NCBI GenBank assembly: GCA_027972325.1
Contig: JAPMOS010000138.1
Location: 1-64,000 of the forward strand
DNA from: Paratrimastix pyriformis
Taxonomy: Eukaryota > Preaxostyla > Paratrimastigidae
Length of the DNA: 64,000 nt
Reading direction: 5' to 3'
Shown here: piece by piece, positions 1 to 12,827 of the stretch
How positions within the stretch are numbered: the first letter of the stretch is position 1
How the letters are laid out: the number at the start of each line of letters is the position of its first letter
Translations under genes and position numbers: made by a program
Notes under the pieces: generated by a model
Seen by the model: the letters and a program-made list of their open reading frames with translations, nothing else
The model's database searches: none
What the model was told of the DNA's origin: nothing

Positions 1-3000
1 CAGAAAATGTGTGGGCGACTGCTGGGCTCTATGGACAAGCTCGGGTTGATGGTGCAGAGATTGTGAGGTGTCTCGACTTACAATACGTGAGGCAGTGCCC
101 AATGCCGACAGGGACTTGGAAACAAACAGAGATACGAGGGTGTTCAGAAATCGGAGGTGTGAGTAGAATGCGAGCCCGGCAGAGTGCTGTTCTTTCGGAG
201 GAAGGGGGTATGGGGCTGAAGGACCCGATTGATGTCCATGATATGATGGTGATGACACAAATTCTGGGGAGGATGGACGAGCAGGGGTGGAGTGGTGCTG
301 AGGGAGGAGATCGCTGCTGCAGAGTGTGGACGCGTGAGCCGCTGTTGGATGATGCAGGGAAGTGGGTGAAGAGTACGGGCAGGAGAAGATGCCGGGGGTG
401 GTGATTGGGGCGTTGCGGGTGATGCAGGAGACATGGCGATCCTGAGGGACGGTGAGAAACTGAAGGAGAGTGAAGTACGACACTGGAAGAGATGGCGGAG
501 CCTGAGGTAACAAAGCACAGACAGACCCTCATGAAAGGAAGATTCAGTGTGGCGGACCTCATCTGGGGAAGATTTCGTGGAAAGGGGTGATGCAGTATGT
601 GGAGATGATCAAAAAAGCGGGTGTGTCTGACATGGTAACAGGGTGAGTCGGACTATCTGCAATTGGCAGGCGGATTCGGGAGGAGAGTCGGCGGAGGAGG
701 GCGGAAGAGGCGGAGAGTGGAGAAGGAAGGAGGAAGGCAATGCAGATAAGAGGAATGAAGGAAGAGGGGAGTCGGGGTTGGGGCGGTCGGAAGCGAAACC
801 AAAGTCAAGAGGCAAGCAAAGTTGCAGTGCGTCGGGGGAAGGTAGCAGTGGTGAAACAGAGAAGCATGGGAGGAGGATGGGGTGGGAAAGAGGAGAGTAG
901 AGGGAAGGCGAGAAGAAGATGGGGAGGTCGGATGCAGATTGAGGCGAGCGTGAAAGAGGAGAACGGAGGAGCGGAGGTGGAGGAGGAACAAGAAGGGGAG
1001 GGCGAGGGCTGGTGGTGGGACGAGGTATTGTGGAAAGGCGGGAGGTTGATGGCGGGTGTGATGGTGGAAGTAGGTGGTGGAGCCAGGGCGGAATGGAGTT
1101 GTTTTATACTGATGGAGTGCGACAAAGCCGGAAGGAAGGCGGCGTTCGCGGTGATTGAGATTAAAAATGGGGCGCTGGCGGTGAGCGGGGAGGAGGTGTT
1201 CGGGTCGGGGCAGACAACAATGAAGCGGGTTGGAGGCTATTCTGGAGCTATTCGGATTGGACAGGATGCGAATGTGGAGTGAACGGACGGTAAAAGTGGC
1301 AAGGGGTGGTTGGGGACTGATAAAGGTTGGTGAAACCAACGGTCTGATAGAATCGAAGGCGGAGGACTGCTGCGGAGGGCAGCGGATTGAAGAACATCAT
1401 GGAGAGATACGACTGGTCTGGTTAGGGACATCAGGAAACTGGTGCGTCGCTGGATGCGGAGGAACAGATTGGCAGACAAGATTGCGGGACGAACATAAAG
1501 ATGGAGCCGAGCGTGGTGCCCGAGAAGAAGGATGAGGATTGGCTGGTGCGGAGAAGTGACGGGAAGGAGGTGGAGACAGACTTCAGAGAGGTGATGAAGG
1601 AATGGGGAGGAAAAGTCGCATGTGGAGGGCGGCTCGTAAAAAGAAAACGAGATTGTGTTAATTAACGCAGAGAGTCGCAACGGAGGGATCAACGTGCAAA
1701 CGATGAGGTGTGAGATGTCAGGAAGCTGGCGATGATGGCAATCCTGCAGCGGTATATCACGGCCAACATCCGGTTCTACATCAACGGGGAGGATGGGAAG
1801 TGTTGGTGTGGGGTGAGGGACCACGCGAACCACTTGGTGCTGAGTGCCCAGGGATGGCGGGATGTGTGGGGAGAGATGGAAAGGGGCGGATGCTGTGAAG
1901 CTAAGTGGAGTGGTTGGACAAGGCGGAGGCTGAAGACCGGACCAGCTGCTCGAGGAGAAGTGGGTAGAGCCGATGGGAGAGTGGTGTGAAGATAAGGGGC
2001 AGGCAGATCACGAAGGTGAGGCTATAGCAATTGATGGAGAGGTCCCGGGGAGATGGTTTCGGGCGAGAACATGGGACAGTTTTGAAACGTTCTCGACAGA
2101 GGTAGCTGAGATGACCGATATGAGGAAAGCACGACAGTAAAGGAGGGCGGACATATGAGTACGCTGAGGAACCAATGGACGACTCCCACACCATATCTTC
2201 GTTGCTGAGACAGGCGGGAAGCCTAACGGTGATGGCGTTTTCGCGCAGAATGCGGATCTCAGTTTCCCAGAGTATAGAACGCCGAGTAAGGAAGACTGGT
2301 TCCTGGGAGGTTCGGTGGATGGGTACGGGCTATTTGGGAGAATCGGGACTTGATTTATGCGAATCCGAATATAACCCCAGGAGGAGATGGATCGGTTTTT
2401 CCGAGCAATTGGAGAGTGGGCGGAGAGTCCGATTGGTAGAGGAGGAAAAGAGCGTTTAGATGCATTGTTATTGTGCCGTACGGGGAAGGAAAGCGAACAG
2501 AATCCAGCCGGAGAGCCGAAGCACGAAGTGTGAGCTTGGCGATCAAGGGGACATTCAGATGCGTGAGCTTTTCATCATCCAGGAGGTGGGTTTGCTTTTT
2601 GGGAGCCGAGTTTCTGGCGCACTGGGAGGAAAGTGGTGGAAGGCGCGGTTTGATGTGGGGATTCTGATGTTTGAGAATGGGCGGGCTAGGGAGAGATTCC
2701 CGATGGATCCAGCCCCGTTGTGGGCTTTGGAGGCGATGTTGAGGAAGGAGGCCGGGAGTCGCATGGTGCAGGTAAACTATGAGGGCCGCCCGAGAGATGG
2801 GGAAACACAACTGGAGGGGGGGGATATCGGAGGCGGTGGTGACGAAGGTGATGAGGAGGTTGAGAGCGAAGTGCGGCTTTAAGATGGAATACGCGAATGC
2901 ATGTAGACTGGCAGCGGAAATGGGAATTGTGGATGAAGACACTCAAAAGGAGGTGGGAAGCGAGCTGGCAGGAATCAGGAAAACGATGCTCATAGCGATT

Positions 3001-3053
3001 CAGCAAAGGAAGAAGTGCGAAAAATTCGAGGCAGGAATGAAAGAAGAGCTGTA
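1..3053 (+). mobile_element. Decayed non-LTR retrotransposon (LINE), 3' part
   Basis: No long open frame spans this stretch, but pieces in different plus-strand frames resemble the C-terminal end of a LINE ORF2. Around 1090-1280 an RNase H-like motif can be read (ELFYTDG, then about 40 codons on a segment with NNEA followed by aromatic residues). Around 1735-1900 there is a Cys/His stretch (KCWCG followed by DHANHL and a Trp) of the kind that follows RNase H in many LINEs. The last open segment ends at about 3053. The frame changes several times, so this copy is dead. Base composition is lower in GC and richer in purines on the plus strand than the neighbours. The RT domain would lie left of the window. 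RNase H alone cannot exclude another retroelement class; the Cys/His stretch is what favours LINE. Confidence 0.5.
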
Positions 3054-3680
3054 GTCCGGAAGTCGGCGGAGACCGCCCCTGGGGGGACGGTAGCCGACCC
3101 ATGAACTCCCTGTGGTGCTTTTTCTGCAGGACTTGTCCTGCGGGAAGGCGGCCCGGGGGGGATCATGTCACCCGCGGGCTTCGGCCCGATTCCGGACTCG
3201 GCGCAAGCCGGGAAGTATCACACACACACACACACACACCGCCACAGCGGGAGCACAGGGAGGCACCCCTGGCCTCAGACCCCCAGAGGTCACGCCGGGG
3301 TGAGGCTTCAAGTGTGGCCAGCAGGAGCTCCGAAGCGTCCGCGAAGGCCCCAGGGCGAACGGGACATGACAGCACAGTCGACCGGACCATGGCGGCCATC
3401 ATGGGTTGCGGGTCGACCGGCAGGGCGTGGGGGTCCATGGCCTGCGCAACTGCTCGGCCGATGTGGTCCAGGGCCTCCGAGCCGGCCAGCAGTGTCTCAG
3501 TCGCACCCGGGGCCGCCATGCGGACTGCGGCCAGGGCGTGGATCATGGCGGCATATGCACAGCTCCGGCTGTCAGAGTTGTACACCCCCCCCGGGAGGTG
3601 GCCAGGCTTCGTGGGGAGGGACTCCTTCGGCGGGGCGCGCAAGCGGGCGAGGCGGCTCAGGGGTCCTCTGAGCGGCGCGG
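3054..3680. other. GC-rich stretch without an identified gene
   Basis: It contains a short (CA)n run near 3220-3240. A 159-codon minus-strand frame at 3163-3642 has a non-repetitive composition in its first 130 residues (GGVYNSDSRSCAYAAMIHAL near the start) and could be an exon or a retroelement remnant. I do not recognise it, and no splice structure is evident. Confidence 0.35.
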
Positions 3681-4505
<825 letters not shown>

Positions 4506-4529
4506 GCTCGCTTCGTTACGCTCTCAATC

Positions 4530-5010
4530 TGGTGGCTATCTCCCCGGGGAAGGGTTGACCTGGAGTCGACCGCGACCATCCTGCGGGGATATGATGGCAG
4601 GGTGGTCCGAACGACTGGATATTTCCGACCTGTTTTGACCTTGGTGGCTATCCCCCCGGGGAAGGGTTGATCGGCGGCCGGTACCGACCACGGTTCGCTG
4701 GATTTATGGGTCCCTCCATCGAACGGTGAGGTCGCCGGCCTTTGCCAACCACTTTGAAATTTCGACCTTGGTGGCTATCCCCGGGGAAGGGTTGCCCTGG
4801 AGTCGATCGCGACCACCTGCGATGATCGGGCAAGGTGGCCCGAACGACTGCTGGGGTCGCCATCCTTCCCGACCCGTCTGAGCCTGTTTGAATTTTCGAC
4901 CTTGGTGGCTATCCCCGGGGAAGGGTTGACCTGGGGCCACCACGACCACAGTTTGGTTTATGGGTCCCTCCAGCGAACGGTAAGGTCGCCGACCCTCTCC
5001 GGTCATTTGA
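4530..5010. repeat. Four-unit tandem repeat of 110-135 bases in A-B-A-B order
   Basis: Four units each begin with GGTGGCTATC(T)CCCCGGGGAAGGGTTG, near 4531, 4646, 4770 and 4903. Units 1 and 3 share the continuation GGAGTCGACCGCGACCA and a GGTCCGAACGACTG block. Units 2 and 4 share TTTATGGGTCCCTCCA(T/G)CGAACGGT. The true period is therefore a dimer of about 250 bases. No coding function is visible. Confidence 0.8.
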
Positions 5011-5756
5011 ATTTGACTTTGGTCCCATAATTTTTCCTGTGCCTCCCATACTTTTTTGGGGGTGCCTCCCAAGGGTATGGGCCACCCCTGGGGACTTGTG
5101 AAGATGGGGTCGGAGGGCCGAAGGGCCGAAAAGCCGAAATGCCGCAAGACACAGTAGGCTTAGACCTGGTAGGCTCTCATAGCCTGTGGCGCTTAGGCTG
5201 CGTCCGGCCCCACCTTCACGTGCGATCGTTGTCCGGACAATACTGTTGAAAATGTTGCGAAATCGTTGCGAAATCGGTGCGACACATGGTAGCGCTCTCT
5301 GGCCCTGCCCTGATGCCTAGCCCACCACCGCCCGAACCCGCTTGGAGACCGAAGCACAATGGCCCGCCCGGGTTGGCGATCCCCCCGATGTTGCCCACCA
5401 TCCCGGCCTTGCGACGGGTTCTCTCGGTGCTGGTCCACGGTGACCGAGCCGCTCGGACAGCTGGCCGGACCTCAACAACACGGTGCGCTCAGGATACCAC
5501 TGTGGCCTGTGGACGTCCCCGCAGTGCTGCGGTAAGCCGGTCCCGAACACATAGGGTGTGACACTCTCCCCTGGCAAATGGCGTGTTGCCCCTAAGTTGG
5601 CAAAACTCCGACGGCATGAGGACTAAAAATACCAACTGCCGTAGGGTCGGGTCGGTGCCGGGGGGAGAGCCCTGGGATTTTACAGATTTTTGGAAGGCCA
5701 CCCTCAGTTCCTTTCCCCGAAAAGTCGTCCCTGTTTTTCGGTATTTATATATGTAG
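5011..5756. other. Unassigned spacer
   Basis: No recognisable gene, RNA or element. There are short internal duplications such as GTTGCGAAATCG followed by GTTGCGAAATCGG near 5250-5275. Confidence 0.4.
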
Positions 5757-5757
5757 A

Positions 5758-5847
<90 letters not shown>
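5757..5847. repeat. (ATG)30 microsatellite at the left edge of the inverted duplication
   Basis: An uninterrupted run of about 30 ATG units. The inverted partner segment (35427-40106) ends against a (CAT)n array in the corresponding position, so both copies of the duplication stop at the same trinucleotide repeat. Confidence 0.95.
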
Positions 5848-6915
5848 GGGTGGGGGCGGGCCGTGAGTCCGGCCATGGCTGTGTCTGTCTGCTCCCGTTA
5901 TGGTTCCCCGGAAGGGGTCATGGTTCCCCGGAAGTGGTTATGGTTCCCCCGAAGGGGTCATGGGGTTATGGTTCCCCGGAATGCCGGGACCTCAACGTAG
6001 TAAAGGTGACGAAGGGGCACGGATTTCAGGTACCTGACCCACTTTCCCAACTGGCGTCTTCCTTTTTCGACCCCGGGTGGACCCGTGAGAGAGTTCGTGG
6101 TTGCGCTCCAGCATTGGATTTTCGATTGCAACAGGCCGATCTCACCCCTTTCATTTTCTTTCTTCTTGTGCCTCACCGCGACAACGAGGGACCCGGGGAG
6201 TGAAGTTTTGTGTGAAAACGAAGTGCCATTGGCAGGTGGATCACCGCGAAAGGGGGACCCTTGTCCGCAGTCCAGTCAATGGATATCGAACCATGATTGC
6301 AACACCCCCTGTGTCACTCCTGTTTCTGATCTCCCCCTTCAAGTTCGGCCCGCCCGCCCGGCCGGCCGCCAACCCAAAAGTTCGGCCCGCCCGCCGGCCG
6401 CCAATCAAAAAAAGCCGCCCGCCCGCCCCTGTAGACACGGTGAAACCCCTGTAGACGACTCGGTGAAAGATTGTGCAATGAGATAAAACACGTTCGAGAG
6501 TTCAGGGAACTTTCTCAGATCAGTTCGCCTCCCACACGAGCCACAATACGAGGTGTGTGTGATATCGTCTGGCTGCCTTTTGATCGAGCAACTTGCTATA
6601 TTGCCCAAAAAAGCAAGTTGGGATGTGCATGTCAGCTCGTCAGCACATTATCGGAAATATCAAAACGGTTCTTTATGTGAAGTTTTCGCACAGAAAAGAG
6701 AATCCCCTAATGTCCAGACGGGGATGTGAATGGAACCTGGGAAGTCGCAGAGACCATATGAAAACACCCCGAACCAGACCATTCCGTCCGGACATGTACG
6801 TGTCATTTGTTCTACTGTTCATTTCTTCCTCCCCCGGATTATTGGGGTTGCGCCAAGCCGTATCCGGCGCCGGAGGCTTCACCCCGGCAAACCCCATTAC
6901 GTAGTCTCCCCAAAA

Positions 6916-9900
6916 ATGCACCGCCGCCGCACCGAGTCTGGCGAGGACGGGACCCGCCAAGCCGCTTCCGATGATGTCAGCCTGGTTTCTCACCACTTGT
7001 CCTCTGGTCCGGTCTCGTTTTGTTTCTCCTCCCATATCCTTCTCCCAATAGATCAACAACAAGGCTTTTTACAACAGATCCAAGAACGATTCGAGGCCCT
7101 GGAAGCCCAATCAAAACGACAGCAAGAAGAAGCAAAACGACAGCAAGAAGAAGCAAAACGACAGCAAGAAGAAGCAAAACGACAGCAAGAAGAAGCAAAA
7201 GAAGAAGCAAAACGACAGCAAGAAGAAGCAAAACGACGGCAAGAAGAAGCAATCCAACGCGTGGTGGAACGGCTGCAAGAAGAAGCAAAACAACGCGTGG
7301 ATGCCATTGCCGGGACGCCCTCACGTTTCTACGTGCCCACCTCTTCGGAGTTGGTTGGGATGGTTAACGCGCCACCCTCCTCGGCAGTGCTGGTCTCCTC
7401 TGCGAACCTTCTCGACGGCACATTCCCCCTGTACGGAGCCACCGTGCCGAACGTGCTCCCGAAGGTGAAGCGGGCCGAACTCTCGCGAGTGATTTCCATG
7501 TGCACCCGCTGTCGCCTCGAGGCCCTTCTCATGTTGCCCATCAAAAAGCTGCTCAGTGAGCTGAACCCCAACCCGCTGAACCGTGTCGTGGACACATCGA
7601 ACACTCCACTCACCATCGTCGGCGACTGCAAACCTGATTTCGTCGTTGTGGCCGCTGCGAACGAGGGGGATGTCGAGACCGATGACGACGATGATGACGA
7701 CGAGTATGTCCAGGAGGCCGAGGGAGCGACTGATGAGGAGCAGGAGGAGCTGAAGCCGGAGGAGGTGAAGCAGGAGCTGATGAGGCTGAAGCAGGAGCTG
7801 AAGAGTCTGAAGCAGGAGCTGAAGAGTCTGAAGCTGGAGCAAGATGAGTATGAGCAGGAGGAGGAGCAGGAGGAGCAGGAGGAGGAGCAGGAGGAGGAGC
7901 AGGAGGAGGAGCAGGAGGAGCAGGAGAAGAGGCCGCCGAAGAGGCCGAAGGTTGAGAGGATCCGCATCCATCCGGCCAAAGCGCTCCTCCTTGCGGAGCT
8001 CAAAGTGCATGATACCGAGACCAGCCTTGCCTTGGGCGAGGCCCTCAGTTATGCCGCCCGGTTGATTCGCAAGGAAACACGCCAGCACGTCATTGTCCTT
8101 GGGTTGGCCCCCACCTGCTTCCGAGCGGCGCAGATGGATCCCGCAGGCCGATTGACCCACCTGACTGCCCGCTTGAAGTACCGCGACCCGATGGCCCAGC
8201 GGTTCCTCGGGTGTCTGCTGGGAATGACCACCGAGCAGGCCGGCATCCCGAAATCCTTCCGCCTGGGCCCCGGCCCCCGGCCACTGCCCCGGCCACTGCC
8301 ACTGCCCCGGCCACTGCCCCGGCCACTGCCCCGGCCACTGCCCCGGCCACTGCCCCGGCCACTGCCCCGGCCACTGCTGCTGCTGCTGCTGCTGCCGCCG
8401 CTGCTGCTGCTGCCGCCGCCGCCGCTGCTGCTGCTGCCGGCGGTGGGGACGAAAGCCTTCCTGAGGGCGACTACAGATATGTTCGGCCACTCATGGTCAT
8501 TCGCTCGGACGTCTGTGACAGTTTCCCCTCTTCCGTCACTTGACTGAGTTCCCTTCCTGCCCCCTTTTAGACCACCCCCCGCGCCGTGGTCCACCTCCTC
8601 AAAGGGCCTGGAGAGATCGAAGTGGTGTTGAAGGTTTGTCGTCTCCAGCCCACCACGACACAACCACCAACCCCACCAACCACCACCACCAACCACCACA
8701 CTCGCACGCACACACGCACGCACAGGCTCCTCACACGCTCCTCACACACGCTCCTCACACACGCTCCTCACACACGCTCCTCACACACGCTCCTCACACA
8801 CGCTCCTCACACACGCTCCTCACACACGCTCCTCACACACGCTCCTCACACCACTCACACTCACTCTTCACATATTCACATATTCACATATTCACACATT
8901 CACACATTCACACATTCACACATTCGCCGCAGAGTGTGCCCACGGAGGGGCCCGTTGCCCTCTGCATCCAACCCGAGATCGAGGTGTATACCGCTCTTGC
9001 GGCCGTTCGCCCGTACCCGGAGGGGTTCCTCAAGCTGGCCAGGGTCATACAGGACGCCCCCGACACCCTGCCCTACCCCTGCAAGCGGCTCTTCCCGACC
9101 GACTTTACGTGGACCCGAGGTGCGTCTTCACATTCCCATCCCAACTGCACATCTCCATCTCGCTTCCAATCCGCTCCCCTTCATGCACTGCGTTTTGTTC
9201 TGTGGTGATATCGGCATCATGCACCTCCCACTGTGTGGCGTCCACTTCACGCCTATTCAAGGACCTTGGCCTTCTGCTGATGCGGGGCCTGGCCACAGTG
9301 GATGTCTTTCCCGCCTCCATGCCTTGCGTTCGCCGTTATTGGCTCCTCTGATCCCGTTCTCAGCCGCCAGCCCCGCTTGATCAGCATATCCAACAACCCT
9401 CCATTCATCAACCTGGGCCTCCCGCCGCCGTCCCAGCGCGCGCCTCGCGCCAGCGTTTCCTTCTGCACATGCGCACATACCTGTTCACACCTGTTCCATC
9501 GACTTGTCCCTTTCAACATCGTCCTTCTTCCTTCTGCTTTTGTGCACGCACACACGCACACCACCCCATCCAGCGAATGCCCAGGCGGCCGTGGATCGGC
9601 TGGAGACCCTGCACCGGCTGGGGTATCTCGCCGTTGACGTCCGCCCAAGCAACTTCATGTGCAAAGGAGCCACCTTGTTCCTCATCGACTTTGGGCTTGC
9701 CCTCCGTCGTGGTCACCCCCCCGTCGAACTCATGGGCGATCCATGCTACGCCAGCGAAGCGGCCCTCAAGGACTGGAGCGTGGCGCCTCACTCAAGGCAC
9801 CAGTTCACGCCCGCGGACGACCTGGTGGCCCTGGTTCGGGTGATCACGGCCTTCTGTCCGGTCGTCTCCTGCCCGCCCCAGTACGCAGGACTCGATGATC

Positions 9901-10034
9901 TGCCCAAGATCAGGGCGTATTGGCGGCGCCATGAGGCGAACATGCTCTACTTCTCGCAGGCGGCCAAGGCGGCACTTGCTGGCGACTACAATGGGGTCAA
10001 GAAAGGCCTGGACTTGTTCCCTTGGCACAGCTGA
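6916..10034 (+). pseudogene. Crinkler/RHS-like gene, left copy: coiled coil, PD-(D/E)XK-like nuclease, kinase-like domain
   Basis: Exons inferred from the reading frame and GT-AG sites: 6916-8510, 8571-8633, 8933-9119 and 9574-10034. Seen in order: a KRQQEEA heptad-like coiled coil (about residues 60-130); a globular part with PDFVVVAA and, after an acidic Glu/Gln-rich insert, LLLAELKVHD, the D...ExK pattern of PD-(D/E)XK nucleases; a Pro/Ala repeat; then kinase-like features, EVVLK (possible ATP lysine), VDVRPSNFM (catalytic loop, D and N kept) and LIDFGLA (DFG). Nuclease-kinase fusions are known among Crinkler-type effectors. That this gene belongs to them is inference from domain order and from family neighbours at 21.8-28.2 kb. 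Compared with the right-hand copy it carries about one break, so I list it as a likely pseudogene. Confidence 0.55.
8700..8932. repeat. Intronic satellites (CACACGCTCCT)n and (CACATT)n
   Basis: Within intron 2 of the left-copy gene, an 11-13 base CACACGCTCCT unit is repeated about 11 times, followed by CATATT/CACATT units up to the acceptor. The right copy has replaced or expanded these into (GTGAAT)n-type and (GAGT)n arrays. Confidence 0.85.
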
Positions 10035-10427
10035 GATTCGGGGCGTCCCTGCGATGGCGAGGCTTTGGGAACCTGCCACCGTCCCCGGAATTTCTCTCTG
10101 ACTTTTTCCCCCTCAGAGGATGAGCATCCTTTCCCTCTTTTTCCGATCCGCCTTCCTCCTCGATCCGCGGGGCCACCTTCTCCAGTCAGTCAGCCGTGTC
10201 CACCTTCTCCGTTCTCCGTTTCCCGTTCTTTGGCGTTTCGTGGTGGGCTCTCCGGTTCTTATCTCTGGGATGGAGGCGCTTTCAATCTGCGACGCATGGA
10301 ATGTTTTTGGAGAGGACGTCGATCCCTTTGAAGGTCGTGACGCAATAAAGAAAAAAGAAAGTGAGAAAGAAAAAAAAGTCCCTTTTTTTGTCGTTGCGTT
10401 TGTAAAAAAACTGCAGTTTTTAAAGTA

Positions 10428-10660
10428 GTGGTTGGGTTGGTTGGGTTGGTTGGGTTGGTTGGGTTGGTTGGGTTGGTTGGGTTGGTTGGGTTGGTTGGGT
10501 TGGTTGGGTTGGTTGGGTTGGTTGGGTTGGTTGGGTTGGTTGGGTTGGTTGGGTTGGTTGGGTTGGTTGGGTTGGTTGGGTTGGTTGGGTTGGTTGGGTT
10601 GGTTGGGTTGGTTGGGTTGGTTGGGTTGGTTGGGTTGGTTGGTTGGTTGGTTGGGTTGGA
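10428..10660. repeat. (TTGGGTTGG)n 9-base minisatellite, telomere-like
   Basis: About 25 nearly perfect copies of TTGGGTTGG. The array begins about 20 bases after the right edge of the duplicated segment and is absent from the inverted copy. The G-rich unit resembles telomeric or LINE-tail repeats. Confidence 0.95.
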
Positions 10661-10669
10661 ATATTTCGC

Positions 10670-12827
10670 AGTTTCCCCGTTGCCGAACCCAGGAAAGCCC
10701 CCATCTCGTCTCTCGCGAAGGCACAAGCCCCATGCCCCTCCCCCGTTTGGAAAAGCAACATGAATCGGCCAATACTCCTTCAGTTCGCCGGTCAGTTTCT
10801 TTTCCCCATCATCCCAGCTTCCCTCAGGTACCAGAACTCTCCTTCCCACATCCACATAGCAGCCATTCAGCCAACATCCTCTTTGTACCAGCCATCTCCT
10901 CTCCAAACGCTCGATTCCATCGATTCTCGCGTTAATTCCTATCCCTTCCTGCCATACTTCATCCACCAGGTCCACCCATTTTCCCACTTCCAATTTTCCA
11001 CATCCACTGCCCCATAGCGCTTCTCTCCCAACCATCTCCACCATCTGATCCCGTACCCAGCTCACCTCCATTGACCCTGCCACGCCCATTGTTCCAGTCT
11101 GTTCCGTTCCATACCCTTCTCCGCTCGCAAAACACAATGCAGAGTCCTACCACCTCAAGATGCCACGATCGATCACTGTCCCAATTCCTCCCACCGTTCC
11201 AGTCTGCCCCTTGTTACCCCCTCGTTGTCCCCCATCCATACTCCTCTTCCAGAGACGCACCAAAATGTTTACAGCGCGATGGCCCGTCTCCATATGCATC
11301 TCAGAAGCGCGCCTAGCTTCGAGGCCCCCTCATCGTTACCGATGCGACGACCCATGCCCATGTGCATGCGTGTGGTGATGCGAGTGCGACGAACGTCGCT
11401 CCCTTGGGCTGGGCTTCCTCTTCTTGCTCTTGGCCGTATCTGTCGCCGAGGCAGTCTTGGCAGCTGCCGTCCCCTTCGCCAGGGCACTCTTCGCCGCCCC
11501 ATCCTCGGGTCATAGCCTGCCCCGTCCCCGGCGTGGCCAGAGTCGGCGTCACCGGCACTGACGGCGTCGGCGACGTCACCAGGGGCCGGGCTGACGCCGG
11601 CGTCACCGCTGCAGGGTGGTCGAACCCTTCGAAGACCGAGGCCAGCTTCGCTGCAGGGCCTTGCCTCCGATGAAGGCCGGCCTGGCCTTCTCCTTTCCAT
11701 CCGGAACAGAGCCACTGTCCTCAAAACAGTGAGCCAACGGTAGCGGGATAATCAGACCTTTAAGGAGACCAGGTCCGCTGGCGCTGCAAAGACCATGCCA
11801 CTGTCCCATTTCACCGCAGATCGCTGTCTCAGTCCAGACTCTTCAGTCTGGCTGGTCCATGTCGGTGCGTTGCCGTTTCACGCCGCAAATAAAGCCTCGG
11901 GGGCTACCATCTCATTTGATAGGAAGGTTGTCCTCTCGCCAGCAGAGGGGTGGCCGACATCACCTGGGCACCAACCGACTCCGCCCAGGCCTTCGCCTCA
12001 TCCAACATGTTCCCCGCACCCCAGGGACAGAGCCGTGTTTCCCACCATGGGCAGCGCATCCATCTTTGCTGGGGTCTCGGCAGACTGCGGGCATCAGGGT
12101 GGTGGATTCTGACCAGCCACCTATCCTTGACCACGGGCCCAAACAATCCCTTCCCTCTGCGCACCGGCTCAGCCTCGTCCACAGCGCCATCCACCGAAAC
12201 CGTTGGAGACCCGTCCGGACGGACAGCCTCCTCCGCAGCCCCACCAACAACCGGGGACGGGACCAGCGGGGCAGGAGCCACCGCAGCAACTGGATCGGCC
12301 GAACCAGGGGCAGGGGCCAACGCCAGCCAGGAGCAGGGGAGTCCAGCACCGAAGTTGACATAGCACCTACCGCACCACAGAAGAACAACAAAGTGAGGAT
12401 CGTTGCCAGGCCGCAGATCATCGATTGCATCCCCTTCACTACAGCACCAAAATACGTCCAACACGACGAAAATAGTTCATTCCCATTCCCTTGTTCCCTC
12501 CTACTTTCCCGCATTCCCCTGTTCCATCCCTTGCCTCGATGAGCTCTCTCAGAATAAAGCATTCTTGCCAACACTCGACTGATAGCTGTCATTCTCCTAC
12601 CAATAATAAAACAATAGATCAGCATTTCCAATTCATTATTTCCCAGGTTCGTCCTGAGAGCATTCCGCACGATCTGCTCGATCGTTTGCGGTGCAGGTCT
12701 CCGAACTGCTTGTTCAGATCCCAAGGCGCAGACTTCTTGTCTGTAAGCCCATACACGCAACGCAAACATAAGCGGAACTAGGACGGACCAAATGCGCAGA
12801 TTTAAAGCTTGCAACAGAGATTATAAC
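10670..12827 (-). mobile_element. Possible LINE remnant (low-GC, pyrimidine-rich plus strand)
   Basis: This stretch differs in composition from both neighbours and resembles 1-3053 read on the other strand. Minus-strand pieces in several frames look like decayed coding sequence. One near 10690-10760 ([17 protein letters not shown]) resembles the RD-x-x-G-x-F core of some RNase H domains. Another open segment at 12480-12720 is non-repetitive. Nothing is intact. The (TTGGGTTGG)n array lies at what would be its 3' end. Identification is tentative. Confidence 0.35.

Larger units (their letters stand above)
5870..10406 (+). repeat. Segmental inverted duplication, left copy
   Basis: This 4.5-kb segment is nearly identical to the reverse complement of 35427-40106, over upstream sequence, exons, introns and 3' flank. 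Differences are mainly repeat-length changes in low-complexity coding tracts and in intron satellites, plus scattered substitutions. Homology starts beside the (ATG)n run on the left. It ends on the right just after a shared TTTTTTTGTCGTTGCG stretch, where the 9-base minisatellite follows here and unrelated sequence follows in the other copy. Confidence 0.92.

Noticed and set aside
3163-3642. Ubiquitin C-terminal hydrolase Cys box in YNSDSRSCAYAAMIHAL
   Set aside because: The spacing resembles the Cys box, but the conserved N and the later His box are not found; too weak to call.
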